From an uncultured Eubacteriales bacterium (GTDB lineage Bacteria > Bacillota > Clostridia > Christensenellales > Borkfalkiaceae): DNA of 64,000 nt. Position 1 is the stretch's first letter. Each line of letters begins with the position of its first letter. A model generated the notes under the pieces. It made no database searches and was not told the DNA's origin. It saw only the letters and a list, made by a program, of their open reading frames with translations. The translations under genes were made by a program, and so were the position numbers. Below, piece by piece: positions 26,251-35,041 of this stretch. The DNA lies in contig URKE01000003.1 in NCBI GenBank assembly GCA_900548285.1, positions 6,522-70,521 on the forward strand. The letters are read 5' to 3'.

Positions 26251-26909
26251 GATCCTCTGAGATTATTTATAGCAACTCCGGCATCTGCCGCTCCGAAAAC
26301 CGCGCTCCCCGCAACGAGAACGTCACACCCCGCCTTTATGGCAAGTTCAGAAGTGTCGTTGTTTATTCCGCCGTCTATTTCAAGAAGACAGTCAAGATTT
26401 TTTTCGTCGATAATCGCTCGGATTTTTCTGCATTTATCCAAAACTTCGGGAATAAACGACTGTCCGCCGAATCCCGGGAATACGCTCATCACGAGAACCA
26501 TATCGCATAACGGAATTTCCGTTTCGACTTTTTCAACCGGCGTGTCCGGGTTGATCACCAATCCGCATTTAACGCCGCATTGTCTGATAAGTTTCAACAC
26601 ATCCGCAAGATTTTCCTTACATGCTTCATAGTGTACGGTTATGTAATCCGCGCCCGCCTCGGCAAATTTCTTCACGTACTTTTCGGGCGAAACGATCATC
26701 AGATGACAATCGAGCGGTTTTCCGTCCGCTCTTTTTTTGAGGTCGCGTACCATTTTGATTCCGAACGTAATATTCGGAACGAACACGCCGTCCATAACGT
26801 CAAGATGAATGACGTCAGCGCCGGCTTTTATAACTCTTTCAAGTTCGTCGCCCATAGCCGAAAAATCGGCGGATAACATCGACGGGGCTATTTTAACGTT
26901 TTTTGCCAT
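26247..26909 (-). CDS. rpe: Ribulose-phosphate 3-epimerase
   Basis: Interconverts ribulose 5-phosphate and xylulose 5-phosphate in the pentose phosphate pathway. 220-residue TIM barrel with SMLSADFSAMG at the start, HLDVMDGVFVPN (metal-binding His/Asp), HLMI, and EIDGGIN with a terminal phosphate loop. Overlaps rsgA by 17 bases upstream. Confidence 0.97.
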   Translation of the reverse strand: MAKNVKIAPSMLSADFSAMGDELERVIKAGADVIHLDVMDGVFVPNITFGIKMVRDLKKRADGKPLDCHLMIVSPEKYVKKFAEAGADYITVHYEACKENLADVLKLIRQCGVKCGLVINPDTPVEKVETEIPLCDMVLVMSVFPGFGGQSFIPEVLDKCRKIRAIIDEKNLDCLLEIDGGINNDTSELAIKAGCDVLVAGSAVFGAADAGVAINNLRGS

Positions 26910-27738
26910 TTTTCAATTCCTTATATATATCGGTATATCTCGTATACCTTTCTTTGTTTATTTTTCCGCTCGAAACAGCGTTTTTTATCGCGCAATCGGG
27001 TTCGTTCGTATGTCTGCAATCGGAAAATTTGCATTCTCCGAGATAAGGCAGAAATTCGGGATAAGAATGAGGCAGTTCGTCCTCGCCGAGCGCAATATCG
27101 ATAGCCGAAAATCCCGGCGTATCCATAATTTCGACTCCGTTTTTTTCGATTATTTCCGAAACCGTTGTAGTTTGTTTGCCGCGCTCCGTTTTTTTGCTCA
27201 ACTCGCCAACCTGTCTGTTTTCACCCGAAACGCAATTCAAAATCGACGTTTTCCCGACGGCAGACTGCCCCGAAAAAACAATGAGTTTACCGGCAAAAGC
27301 CGAAAACAGTTCGTTGATTCCTTCGCCTGTTTTTGCCGAAACCTTATAAATTCCGGAAACCGCTCCCGAATAATTCTCTTCGACACGCTTTGCATTTTCG
27401 GATTCGAGGTCGAGTTTATTGACGATAAGCACGACGTCAATCGAATTAATCGTACAAATTCCGATAAGTTTATCGATAAGATAAAAATCCGGTTCGGGCG
27501 GCCTGCCGACGACTATCGCGACGATATCGACGTTTGCGACGTTGGGGCGTTTCAATTTGTTTTTTCGCGGTAAAACGTCGATAATAACGCCGTTTTCCGT
27601 CGTTACGAAATCACCCGTCGAAATGCCGTCCGATTTAATTTTCAACGCGCCTTTCGCCGAGCAAATCTCCGTTCCTGCGTCCGATTTGACGAAATACTTA
27701 CCGGAATGAATTTTTATTACTCTTCCTTTAATCAGAAT
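26893..27738 (-). CDS. rsgA: Ribosome small subunit GTPase RsgA with non-standard start codon
   Basis: Circularly permuted GTPase that helps 30S maturation: G4 NKLD, G1 GQSAVGKTSI, G3 DTPGF, then the Cys/His zinc site in GECKFSDCRHTNEPDC. The N-terminal OB fold (KGRVIKIHSGKYFVKS) is encoded in frame up to 27738 but has no ATG, GTG or TTG; the next TTG (27645) would remove most of the OB fold. Candidates are AUU at 27738 (six bases after GGAGG), CUG at 27735, or AUU at 27732. A TAG lies just upstream. The region overlaps the rlmN stop. About 281 residues, normal length. Confidence 0.85.
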   Translation of the reverse strand: MLIKGRVIKIHSGKYFVKSDAGTEICSAKGALKIKSDGISTGDFVTTENGVIIDVLPRKNKLKRPNVANVDIVAIVVGRPPEPDFYLIDKLIGICTINSIDVVLIVNKLDLESENAKRVEENYSGAVSGIYKVSAKTGEGINELFSAFAGKLIVFSGQSAVGKTSILNCVSGENRQVGELSKKTERGKQTTTVSEIIEKNGVEIMDTPGFSAIDIALGEDELPHSYPEFLPYLGECKFSDCRHTNEPDCAIKNAVSSGKINKERYTRYTDIYKELKNGKKR

Positions 27739-28780
27739 ACCGTTCCTCCCCTAAATACTTCCGTCTGAGTTGTCCGCACGCGCCGTCGATATCGACGCCC
27801 ATCTGCCGTCTGACCGTAGCGGATAATCCGCCCTTTTCAAGTAAACCGAGAAATCTGTAAGCGTCTTTATCCGAAGTCGCTTCGAGATTTTTCTCCTTTA
27901 CTTCGTTCAGCCTGATAAGATTAACGTGACAATGTCTGCCTTTTAAAAGTCTGATGAGTTCGTCGGCGCATTCTTTTCCGTCGTTCTGCCCCTTTACGAG
28001 CGAATATTCGAATATATACCTTCTGCCTGTTTTTTTGAAATACGCGGCGCACGCGTCGAGTATTTCGCTCACCTTGTATTTTTTCGCTATCGGCATAAGT
28101 TCTTTCCTCTTTTCATCGAAGGGGTTATGCAAAGACACGGTTAGATTGACGTCCAAACCTTCATCGGCGAGTTTATAAATCTGCGGAACAAGCCCGCACG
28201 TGGAAAGACTGACGTTCCTCGGACTTACGTTCAGACCGTTTTCATCCGCAAGCAGCCGTATAAATTTGACCGTGTTATCATAATTATCGAGCGGTTCGCC
28301 GCTTCCCATCAGAACGACGTTAGTCACACTCCTCTTGTCCGCTGTTCCGCCGAGAAATTTGTTTACGGCGATTATTTCGGAATAAATCTCTCCGGCAGTC
28401 AGATTCCTGACCAGTCCGCCTATACCGGACGCGCAGAACGCGCAACCCATTCTGCAACCGACCTGCGTGGAAACGCATTGCGTATTGCCGTATTTATACC
28501 GCATAACGACGCCTTCGATAACGTTTCCGTCGCTGAGCCTGAAAAGCATTTTTTTCGTGCCGTCAATCTCCGAGGTTTTGACCTTGATTATTTCGACTGC
28601 GCTATCTGCGTAAGTTTCGAGAAGTTTTTCGCGGAAAGACTTCGATATGTCGGATATTTCCGATATTTTTTTGCCCTGAGCAAGCCCTTTGAACAACTGA
28701 ATCGCTCTGTATGGTTTCTCGCCGTAGGAAAGAACGAGTTCTTTAAGTTCGTTCACGCTCAGGTCTTGTAATATTTTCAT
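27728..28780 (-). CDS. rlmN: Dual-specificity 23S rRNA/tRNA adenine-C2 methyltransferase
   Basis: Radical SAM enzyme that methylates A2503 of 23S rRNA and A37 of some tRNAs. 350 residues with CRMGCAFCASG (three cluster cysteines), the NVVLMGSGEPLDN motif and the reactive Cys near the C-terminus in DGACGQLR. The last codons overlap the rsgA start region. In many Firmicutes prpC and prkC follow; here rsgA does. Confidence 0.97.
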   Translation of the reverse strand: MKILQDLSVNELKELVLSYGEKPYRAIQLFKGLAQGKKISEISDISKSFREKLLETYADSAVEIIKVKTSEIDGTKKMLFRLSDGNVIEGVVMRYKYGNTQCVSTQVGCRMGCAFCASGIGGLVRNLTAGEIYSEIIAVNKFLGGTADKRSVTNVVLMGSGEPLDNYDNTVKFIRLLADENGLNVSPRNVSLSTCGLVPQIYKLADEGLDVNLTVSLHNPFDEKRKELMPIAKKYKVSEILDACAAYFKKTGRRYIFEYSLVKGQNDGKECADELIRLLKGRHCHVNLIRLNEVKEKNLEATSDKDAYRFLGLLEKGGLSATVRRQMGVDIDGACGQLRRKYLGEERYSD

Positions 28781-28787
28781 TTTTAAC

Positions 28788-30038
28788 CTATTTTTCGGAT
28801 TTTTTGAACTTGCAGAAGTAAAAGCCCGCGCCGAATGACAAATCGGGCAAAAAAGATACGCCGGCTTTCATTTTCAGATGATTAAGTTTCGGCTCTGTTT
28901 CACACTCGGCGAAATCGGCGTGTTTCCGTAGAAATTCCAGACAAACGCTCTCGTTTTCGCTTTTGAAAACGGAACAGGTGGAATAGTAAAGATAGCCGCC
29001 CCTTTTGACATAACGCGAACAGGTTTCGAGGATTTTTAACTGAGTTTCGGATATTTTTTCGACGTCCCCTTCCGTTCTTCTCAGTTTAATGTCGGGATTG
29101 TCTTTTATGACGCCATATCCGCTGCACGGAACGTCGCATAAAACGGCGTCGAACTTTTCGGAATATTCCTCGTCATATATCGACGAATCCTTGCAGACGA
29201 CCGTAATATTGGTCTTATTCATTCGGCGAGCGTAATCTTTTATCAATTCAACCCTGTGTTCGTGCAGTTCAAACGAAGTGACCGTGTCGAATTTATCGGC
29301 AAGGTTTACGCTCTTCCCGCCCGGCGCCGCGCACGCGTCGAGCAAAGCGTTTCCGTTTCCGACCATATCGCAAATCGCAACGCTTCCTATAGACTGAAAC
29401 GTGTAAATACCTTTATCGAAATCCGAATCCCTTTTAAACCCTTTAACGAAAAAAGTGTTGAAAAACGGCGTCTTTTCATATATCCAACGTTTGTTTTCGA
29501 GATATTCTTCGCCGTTTACCGACGAATTGAATCTGACGGTCGTCATCTCGGAATCCGCGCGCATAATCTTTTCCGCGGTTTCCTTTCCGTAATCGGAGCA
29601 AAGCCTTTTTACGGCGAAAATCGGATAGGAATATTTAACGGAAAGTCTTTGTATCTCATCGGTGGGTTCTGCCATCTTGTAAGAAGCGTATTTCCTTAAA
29701 AAAGCGTTCACAAAGCCGGACGTGCCGCCTTTACCAAGTTTTTTTATGAGTTCAACCGCCGCATCCACAACCGCGTAAGGCGCGGTTTTGAGATATTTTA
29801 TCGAATACATTGCGATTTTCAGAATTATACGAACCGCCTGCTTCGGTCGTTTGTCGCACAATTTTAAAAAAACGTATTCGAACTCAACGTCCCTGTCAAG
29901 AACGCCGTAACAGATTTTCGTCGTATGCGCCCTGTTCTTCTCCTCGATAAAAACGTCCGGCATTGCCTGTTTTAAAAAAGCGCCGTCTGAATACACAAGA
30001 AAAAGAACACGGTAACTATCGTAAAAAACGTTAATCAT
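28788..30038 (-). CDS. rsmB: 16S rRNA m5C967 methyltransferase RsmB
   Basis: 416 residues: an N-terminal NusB-like helical domain (about 1-140) and a Rossmann methyltransferase with LLDACAAPGGKSVNLA, DVPCSGYGVI and the catalytic Cys in YYSTCSVFKSENE. Overlaps the fmt stop by four bases. The translated N-terminus begins MINVFYDSYRVLF rather than the usual AR-rich helix, so the NusB-like part is somewhat divergent. Confidence 0.95.
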   Translation of the reverse strand: MINVFYDSYRVLFLVYSDGAFLKQAMPDVFIEEKNRAHTTKICYGVLDRDVEFEYVFLKLCDKRPKQAVRIILKIAMYSIKYLKTAPYAVVDAAVELIKKLGKGGTSGFVNAFLRKYASYKMAEPTDEIQRLSVKYSYPIFAVKRLCSDYGKETAEKIMRADSEMTTVRFNSSVNGEEYLENKRWIYEKTPFFNTFFVKGFKRDSDFDKGIYTFQSIGSVAICDMVGNGNALLDACAAPGGKSVNLADKFDTVTSFELHEHRVELIKDYARRMNKTNITVVCKDSSIYDEEYSEKFDAVLCDVPCSGYGVIKDNPDIKLRRTEGDVEKISETQLKILETCSRYVKRGGYLYYSTCSVFKSENESVCLEFLRKHADFAECETEPKLNHLKMKAGVSFLPDLSFGAGFYFCKFKKSEK

Positions 30039-31009
30039 CTTTTTTTGTTTTCGTCAGCGTCTGCGTTATTGTTTCCGGCAGAAAAAACATCTCCGGCAAG
30101 GATTTTCCTTCCGTTGAGAAAATCTCTCGCGGCAAGTCTTTTCCCGCCTTCTTCCTGAAGTTCAAGAATTTCAACCGCCGAAGAGCCGCAAGACACGATA
30201 AGTCTTTTATCCGCAAAAATTACTTCGCCGGCTTTTGCTTTTTTTGTTCCGTCGGGAAAATCGCTCGCTTGTTTTGCCCTGTAAAACTTATATTTTTTGC
30301 CCTTGCAGAAAGAATACGCAAGCGGATACATTCCGTTGATAAAATTCGCCGTTTCTTTGCCGGAACCCTTGAAATCGACTACGGTGTTCTCTTTTTTTAT
30401 GGTCCTGACAACGTTGGCAAGGCTGTCGTCCTGCTTTGTATACGACGCCTCGCCGTTTTCAATCGACGAAAGAACTTCGTTTATATGCTCCGCGCCGATA
30501 TCGGAAAGCCTTTCGGCAAGTTCGGCTGAGGTTTCGCATTCCTTGATTTCCGTTTTGTAAGCGCGGATAATATCGCCCCTATCAAGCCCCTCTTCGGTTT
30601 TCATAAACGTAACGCCCGTTTCCGTTTCGCCGCAGACGATAGCGTACTGAATGGGCGCGGCTCCGCGATATTTGGGCAACAGCGAAGCGTGAATATTGAT
30701 TACGCCGAATTTACAGACGTCGAGAATGTCTTTTGTGAGAATCTGTCCGTATGCGCAGGTAACCATAATATCCGCGTTGAATTTCATCAATTCTTCCGCC
30801 CCGCCGTTACGGATTTTTTCATATTGCAGAACGGGGATTCCGTATTTTTCCGCAACGACCTTGGTCGGCGGCGGCGTTATTACCGCTTTTCTTCCGACGG
30901 GTCTGTCCGGCTGACATACAACCGCGACCACTTCGTGTATACCCGATTTTATTACGCTTTCGAGCGGTTTTACGGCAAATTCGGGCGTGCCGAGATAAAT
31001 CACCTTCAT
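30035..31009 (-). CDS. fmt: Methionyl-tRNA formyltransferase
   Basis: Formylates initiator Met-tRNA using 10-formyl-THF (supplied by FolD). The catalytic region NIHASLLPKYRGAAPIQYAI and GLDRGDI are present, with the C-terminal tRNA-binding domain after residue 200. The start at 31009 is chosen because the ATG four codons earlier is fused to the Shine-Dalgarno-like AAGGG; it leaves one base after the def stop. 324 residues, normal length. Confidence 0.95.
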   Translation of the reverse strand: MKVIYLGTPEFAVKPLESVIKSGIHEVVAVVCQPDRPVGRKAVITPPPTKVVAEKYGIPVLQYEKIRNGGAEELMKFNADIMVTCAYGQILTKDILDVCKFGVINIHASLLPKYRGAAPIQYAIVCGETETGVTFMKTEEGLDRGDIIRAYKTEIKECETSAELAERLSDIGAEHINEVLSSIENGEASYTKQDDSLANVVRTIKKENTVVDFKGSGKETANFINGMYPLAYSFCKGKKYKFYRAKQASDFPDGTKKAKAGEVIFADKRLIVSCGSSAVEILELQEEGGKRLAARDFLNGRKILAGDVFSAGNNNADADENKKR

Positions 31010-31010
31010 T

Positions 31011-31466
31011 TTATGCGTCATCCCTTAAATTATTTGCTTTATCGACGTACAGAATACCGTCAAGATGATCGTTTTCGTGGCAAATGGCGCGAGCGGTAAA
31101 TTCGCGCGCGACGAGTTTGAATTTTTTTCCGAATCTGTCGAACGCCTCAACGGTAACTTTGTTCGGACGCTTTACGTCGCCCCACTTTCCTTTAACCGAA
31201 AGACAACCCTCCACGCCGTACTGCGAACCCGATACGCCGAGAATTCTCGGGTTGATAAATTCAAAATAACCGTCGTCGGTCTGCACGATAAAAACCCTGA
31301 TGTTCTTTCCGACCTGCGGCGCGGCAAGCCCCGCGCCTTGAGCGAACTCGAGCGTTTCTTTCATATCGTCGAGCAATTTTATCAGGTTAAGATCGATATT
31401 TTCAACCTTTTCGCATTTCTGTCTTAAAATCGGGTCGCCTATCTGTAAAATTTCAAGTTTAGCCAT
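31011..31466 (-). CDS. def: Peptide deformylase
   Basis: Removes the N-formyl group from new proteins. The three motifs are GAGLAAPQVG, EGCLS and ICHENDHLDG (metal-binding Cys and two His). Start M3 at 31466 has GGAG seven bases ahead; the ATG two codons before is too close to it. 151 residues. It partners fmt, which follows at once. Confidence 0.96.
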   Translation of the reverse strand: MAKLEILQIGDPILRQKCEKVENIDLNLIKLLDDMKETLEFAQGAGLAAPQVGKNIRVFIVQTDDGYFEFINPRILGVSGSQYGVEGCLSVKGKWGDVKRPNKVTVEAFDRFGKKFKLVAREFTARAICHENDHLDGILYVDKANNLRDDA

Positions 31467-31535
31467 ATTCATTCTCCGAAAGTATTTAACGCGGCTGAAC
31501 GGTTAAACGGTTTTAAACCGCGCGATATGAATTTT

Positions 31536-33734
31536 TTAATATAAATTAGACGGATTTTCCTCAACGTAGCACAACGCCGATGAAGATTTCGATTCCTCCG
31601 CCGCGGCGTAAATTTCGTCTTTAACCTTTTCATAATCGCCTGTAAGACGCATCAAAAGTTGATATCTGAATTTGTTTTTTATGCGTTTCACAGGGCTTTT
31701 CATCTTATTGAAAAAAAGAAAATTACCCCTGTTTTCATCGTAAATTTTTGAAGTTTTTACGTAAAGCGTTTTTAAGGTTTCGAGCGCAATTTCGTCCGAT
31801 TCCGATTCAACCATAACGCGGACGATCAACGCATACGGCGGGAAACCCGTCACCTTTCTTATCGCTTTTTCTCTCTCGAAAAAACTTATGTAATTATAAT
31901 CTATCGCCGACCGAAGAACGTCGTTATCGGGATTGTACGTCTGCAAAACGACTTTTCCCTTTTTGTTCGCCCTGCCGCTTCTGCCCGCAACCTGAGTTAT
32001 GAGTTGGAACGTCCTTTCGCCGCTTCTGTAATCGGAAAAATATAAACTCATATCCGCGTCCAGAATACCGACAAGCGTTACGTCGGGGAAATCATGCCCC
32101 TTGGCAACCATTTGCGTGCCGACGAGAAAATCAGCCTTCCTATCCGAAAACTCTTTTAAAATCTTGAAATGCCCGTCTTTATTCTGAGTCGTATCGTTAT
32201 CCATTCTCAGAATTTTTGCCGACGGAAATAACGATTGAAGTTCGGAAACTATTTTCTGCGTTCCCGCGCCGCTGTAACTGAGATTTACCGAACCGCACTC
32301 GGGGCAGGCGGACAACATATTATACGCCGCGCCGCAATAATGGCATTTCAATATACCGTAATCTTTGTGATAATTTAAGGAAATATCGCAGTTTTTGCAT
32401 TTTGCCACATAACCGCAGTCACGGCAGATAACTTGCCTTGAATACCCCCTGCGATTATAAAAAACAATTGCCTGCTCGCCTTTTGCAAGACATTCTCTCA
32501 GCCCTTCTCTGAGGTCTGCGGAAAAGATGCTCGCGTTTCCTCTTCTGACCTCTTTGCGCATATCGGCAACGATAAATTCGGGCAGCTGTTTGCCGTTTAT
32601 TCTTTTTTTCATTTCGGCGAGTTCATATTCGCCAGAAATCGCTTTATCGTAACTTTCAATCGACGGCGTCGCGCTGCCGAGAACGACTTTCGCCCCGGAA
32701 ATCAAAGCGCGTTTTATCGCGACTTCTACGGTCTTATATCTCGGGCTTGTTTCGGCGTCGTAACTCGAATCGTGTTCTTCGTCGACGATAATCAACCCAA
32801 CGTTTTCAAGCGGAGCGAATATCGCGCTCCTCGCCCCTATCGCAATTTTTGCTTCTCCCGTTTTGAGTTTAAGCCATTCGTCATACCTTTCCCCTGCGGA
32901 TAATCCGCTGTGAAGAATAGACACGCTTCCTTCAAACCGCGCTCTGAGTTGCCCGAGCATTTGCGGAGTGAGCGCGATTTCGGGAACAAGCATTATCGCC
33001 GTTCTTCCGTTTTTAAGACAATCGTTGATAAGACGAAGGTAAACTTCGGTTTTGCCACTACCCGTTACGCCGAATAAAAGCGTAACGACTTTTTTGGTCG
33101 TTTCAACCGTTCCGATCGCTTTTTTCTGTTCGTCGGACAAGGTTACGTTTTTTGAGAAAGCGTCAAGTTCTTTGTATGGCGTTCTCCCCGCCTTTTCCTG
33201 CGATTCGACGAAAAACCCTTTTTGCACGAGCGATCTGATTGCCGACGCGCCGAATTTATCCGTCATCGTCGCTCTTAACGCTCTCTTTTCGTCAAAAAGA
33301 AACTTTATAGCGTTTTCCTGCGCGGTCGAGCCTTTTCTGAGCGACGAAAGCATTTCGTTTTCGGTTATTCCGTCCGCAACGGATAAAGTCGGAACCGTTT
33401 TTTCTTTAACCCGTCCACCGCGAAGTTCTGCGGGAATAAACAATCTCAAAGCGGCGGCAAAAGGAACGTGATACGTCTGTTTTATATATTTCGCCAATGC
33501 AAGACAATCCTCGTTTATCGCGGGGAAGTCGTCGAGAACCCGTAAAACGCTTTTGATTTTACCGGGCGGAACGTCGGATTTTTCCTTTAGTCCTATCACG
33601 AAACCTTCCTTGTTCTGCCGCCCGAAAGGCACTTCGACTCTGCACCCGACCTTGACGTTTTCAAAAGAAAAAGCGTAGTCGAAAACTCTGTCGGTTTCAC
33701 TGTGCGCAACGTCGACTATTACTTCGGCAAACAT
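31536..33734 (-). CDS. priA: Primosomal helicase PriA
   Basis: Reloads the replisome at stalled forks. 732 residues: N-terminal DNA-binding domain (1-105), helicase with Walker A LLFGVTGSGKTEVY and DEEHD, the zinc region with eight Cys (CRDCGYVAKCKNCD, then KCHYCG and ACPECGS), and RecA-like domain 2 with QVAGRSGR. coaBC, which normally precedes priA in Firmicutes, is not here. Confidence 0.97.
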   Translation of the reverse strand: MFAEVIVDVAHSETDRVFDYAFSFENVKVGCRVEVPFGRQNKEGFVIGLKEKSDVPPGKIKSVLRVLDDFPAINEDCLALAKYIKQTYHVPFAAALRLFIPAELRGGRVKEKTVPTLSVADGITENEMLSSLRKGSTAQENAIKFLFDEKRALRATMTDKFGASAIRSLVQKGFFVESQEKAGRTPYKELDAFSKNVTLSDEQKKAIGTVETTKKVVTLLFGVTGSGKTEVYLRLINDCLKNGRTAIMLVPEIALTPQMLGQLRARFEGSVSILHSGLSAGERYDEWLKLKTGEAKIAIGARSAIFAPLENVGLIIVDEEHDSSYDAETSPRYKTVEVAIKRALISGAKVVLGSATPSIESYDKAISGEYELAEMKKRINGKQLPEFIVADMRKEVRRGNASIFSADLREGLRECLAKGEQAIVFYNRRGYSRQVICRDCGYVAKCKNCDISLNYHKDYGILKCHYCGAAYNMLSACPECGSVNLSYSGAGTQKIVSELQSLFPSAKILRMDNDTTQNKDGHFKILKEFSDRKADFLVGTQMVAKGHDFPDVTLVGILDADMSLYFSDYRSGERTFQLITQVAGRSGRANKKGKVVLQTYNPDNDVLRSAIDYNYISFFEREKAIRKVTGFPPYALIVRVMVESESDEIALETLKTLYVKTSKIYDENRGNFLFFNKMKSPVKRIKNKFRYQLLMRLTGDYEKVKDEIYAAAEESKSSSALCYVEENPSNLY

Positions 33735-33823
33735 ATTTCCTCCTTGAAAACGTAAAAATTTAATCCTGTCGCTAATAATGCAAGCCTCGGTTCAGACGCG
33801 TGCCGACGGACATCCGATTTACA

Positions 33824-33863
33824 GAAAAATATAACGGAACAACTCGCTTGTCACGAGCCGTCC
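33824..33863 (-). terminator. rpoZ terminator
   Basis: Minus-strand stem GGGACGGCTCG / CGAGTTGTTCC (11 pairs, three of them G-U) with TGACAAG loop, followed by GTTATATTTTTC. The G-U pairs assign it to the minus strand. It lies in the 139-base gap between rpoZ and priA, where no other gene is seen. Confidence 0.7.
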
Positions 33864-33873
33864 CGTCGGGTTT

Positions 33874-34077
33874 TTAATATTTGGATACGGTTACCTTATC
33901 TTCGTAAATTTCCTCGGCAGCCTCGGAAAGGGGCTTTTCTTTGCTCGGAAGTTCCGTTAAACCCTGATTGTGAGCATGGTCGATAAGTTGCCTTGCTCTC
34001 TTGCTTGCCACAACGCAAAGCGCATATTTTGAACCTGTTTTTTCAGCCAATTCGTCTATCGGCGGATAATTAATCAT
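33874..34077 (-). CDS. rpoZ: RNA polymerase omega subunit
   Basis: 67 residues with MINYPPIDELAEKTGSKYAL and the conserved VVASKRARQLID that binds the beta-prime subunit. Assists polymerase assembly. gmk and remA usually lie between yicC and rpoZ but are absent here; the gap to yicC is 17 bases. Confidence 0.96.
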   Translation of the reverse strand: MINYPPIDELAEKTGSKYALCVVASKRARQLIDHAHNQGLTELPSKEKPLSEAAEEIYEDKVTVSKY

Positions 34078-34094
34078 AAAACCACTCCTTTGAT

Positions 34095-34970
34095 TTATTC
34101 GATATTTTGTACTTGTTCTCTGATTTTTTCGATTTCGTTTTTCAGAGCAAGCGCGAATTTCGTTATTTCTATATCGTTCGACTTAGAGCAAACGGTGTTA
34201 GCCTCGCGGTTGAATTCCTGCATAAGAAAATCAAGTTTTTTACCCACGTCCACATTCTCGCGGCAAACGGCACGAAGTTGGGAAATGTGGCTTTTAAGCC
34301 TCGTTATTTCCTCATCGATGTTCGTTCTGTCCGCAAACAAAGCAACTTCCTGAAGCAGGCGCGATTCGTCGTAATCGGCAGAACCGAGAATCTCCGTCAT
34401 ACGCTCTTTGATTTTCTGCGAATATTCTTCCTTGATTTTCGGCGCGCGGGCGGAGATTTCGCCGACGAGCCTTTCGACTTCGTCATCTCTCGCAAGAATG
34501 TCCTTTTTGAGTTTTTCGCCCTCGATTTCACGCATTTTTACGAGTTCGTCCAAGGCAAACCCGAGCGTTTTCTTCAAAATGTCGCCGATTTTTTCGGCGT
34601 TATCGTCCGAAACTTCTTCCGAAACACAATCGGGATTGCGAAGAAGCGACGTCACCGTGAAATCGTTTTCCACACCGAACTTTTCGCAAAGCGTTTTCGC
34701 CGCAAGAACGTACTGCCTGCACAATCCCTCGTCGATAACGATTTTTTTAGAACCTTCGCTCGTGTCGGAAAAAGTTATGAAGAGTTCCGCTCTGCCGCGG
34801 CTGATGCGCGACTGAACAGTCTTTCTTATCGAATCGTCGAGAGCGACGAAAGCGCGCGGATATTTCGGAATGATATCCAGAAATCTGTTGTTTACGGTTT
34901 TGATTTCGACGGTAAGCGAAATTCCGTTTTCAACGTATTCGGCTTTGCCGTAACCGGTCATACTCTGCAT
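34095..34970 (-). CDS. YicC/YloC family endoribonuclease
   Basis: 291 residues with the conserved start MQSMTGYGKAE, the FLDIIPKYPRAF region and a C-terminal DUF1732 helical domain with DEEITRLKSHISQL. YicC proteins are RNA endonucleases that act on small RNAs in E. coli. The gene has its own promoter overlapping the ligA stop codon and leads into rpoZ. Confidence 0.93.
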   Translation of the reverse strand: MQSMTGYGKAEYVENGISLTVEIKTVNNRFLDIIPKYPRAFVALDDSIRKTVQSRISRGRAELFITFSDTSEGSKKIVIDEGLCRQYVLAAKTLCEKFGVENDFTVTSLLRNPDCVSEEVSDDNAEKIGDILKKTLGFALDELVKMREIEGEKLKKDILARDDEVERLVGEISARAPKIKEEYSQKIKERMTEILGSADYDESRLLQEVALFADRTNIDEEITRLKSHISQLRAVCRENVDVGKKLDFLMQEFNREANTVCSKSNDIEITKFALALKNEIEKIREQVQNIE

Positions 34971-35012
34971 AAAACACCAACCAAGACAAACGTTTTTACT
35001 TTATACCGACAT

Positions 35013-35041
35013 ATAATAACACATTTTTTGAAAAATATCAA
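35013..35041 (-). promoter_or_regulatory. SigmaA promoter of yicC-rpoZ
   Basis: Minus-strand TTGATA (35041-35036, overlapping the ligA TGA), 17 bases, extended TGT-TATTAT (35018-35013). Confidence 0.75.
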
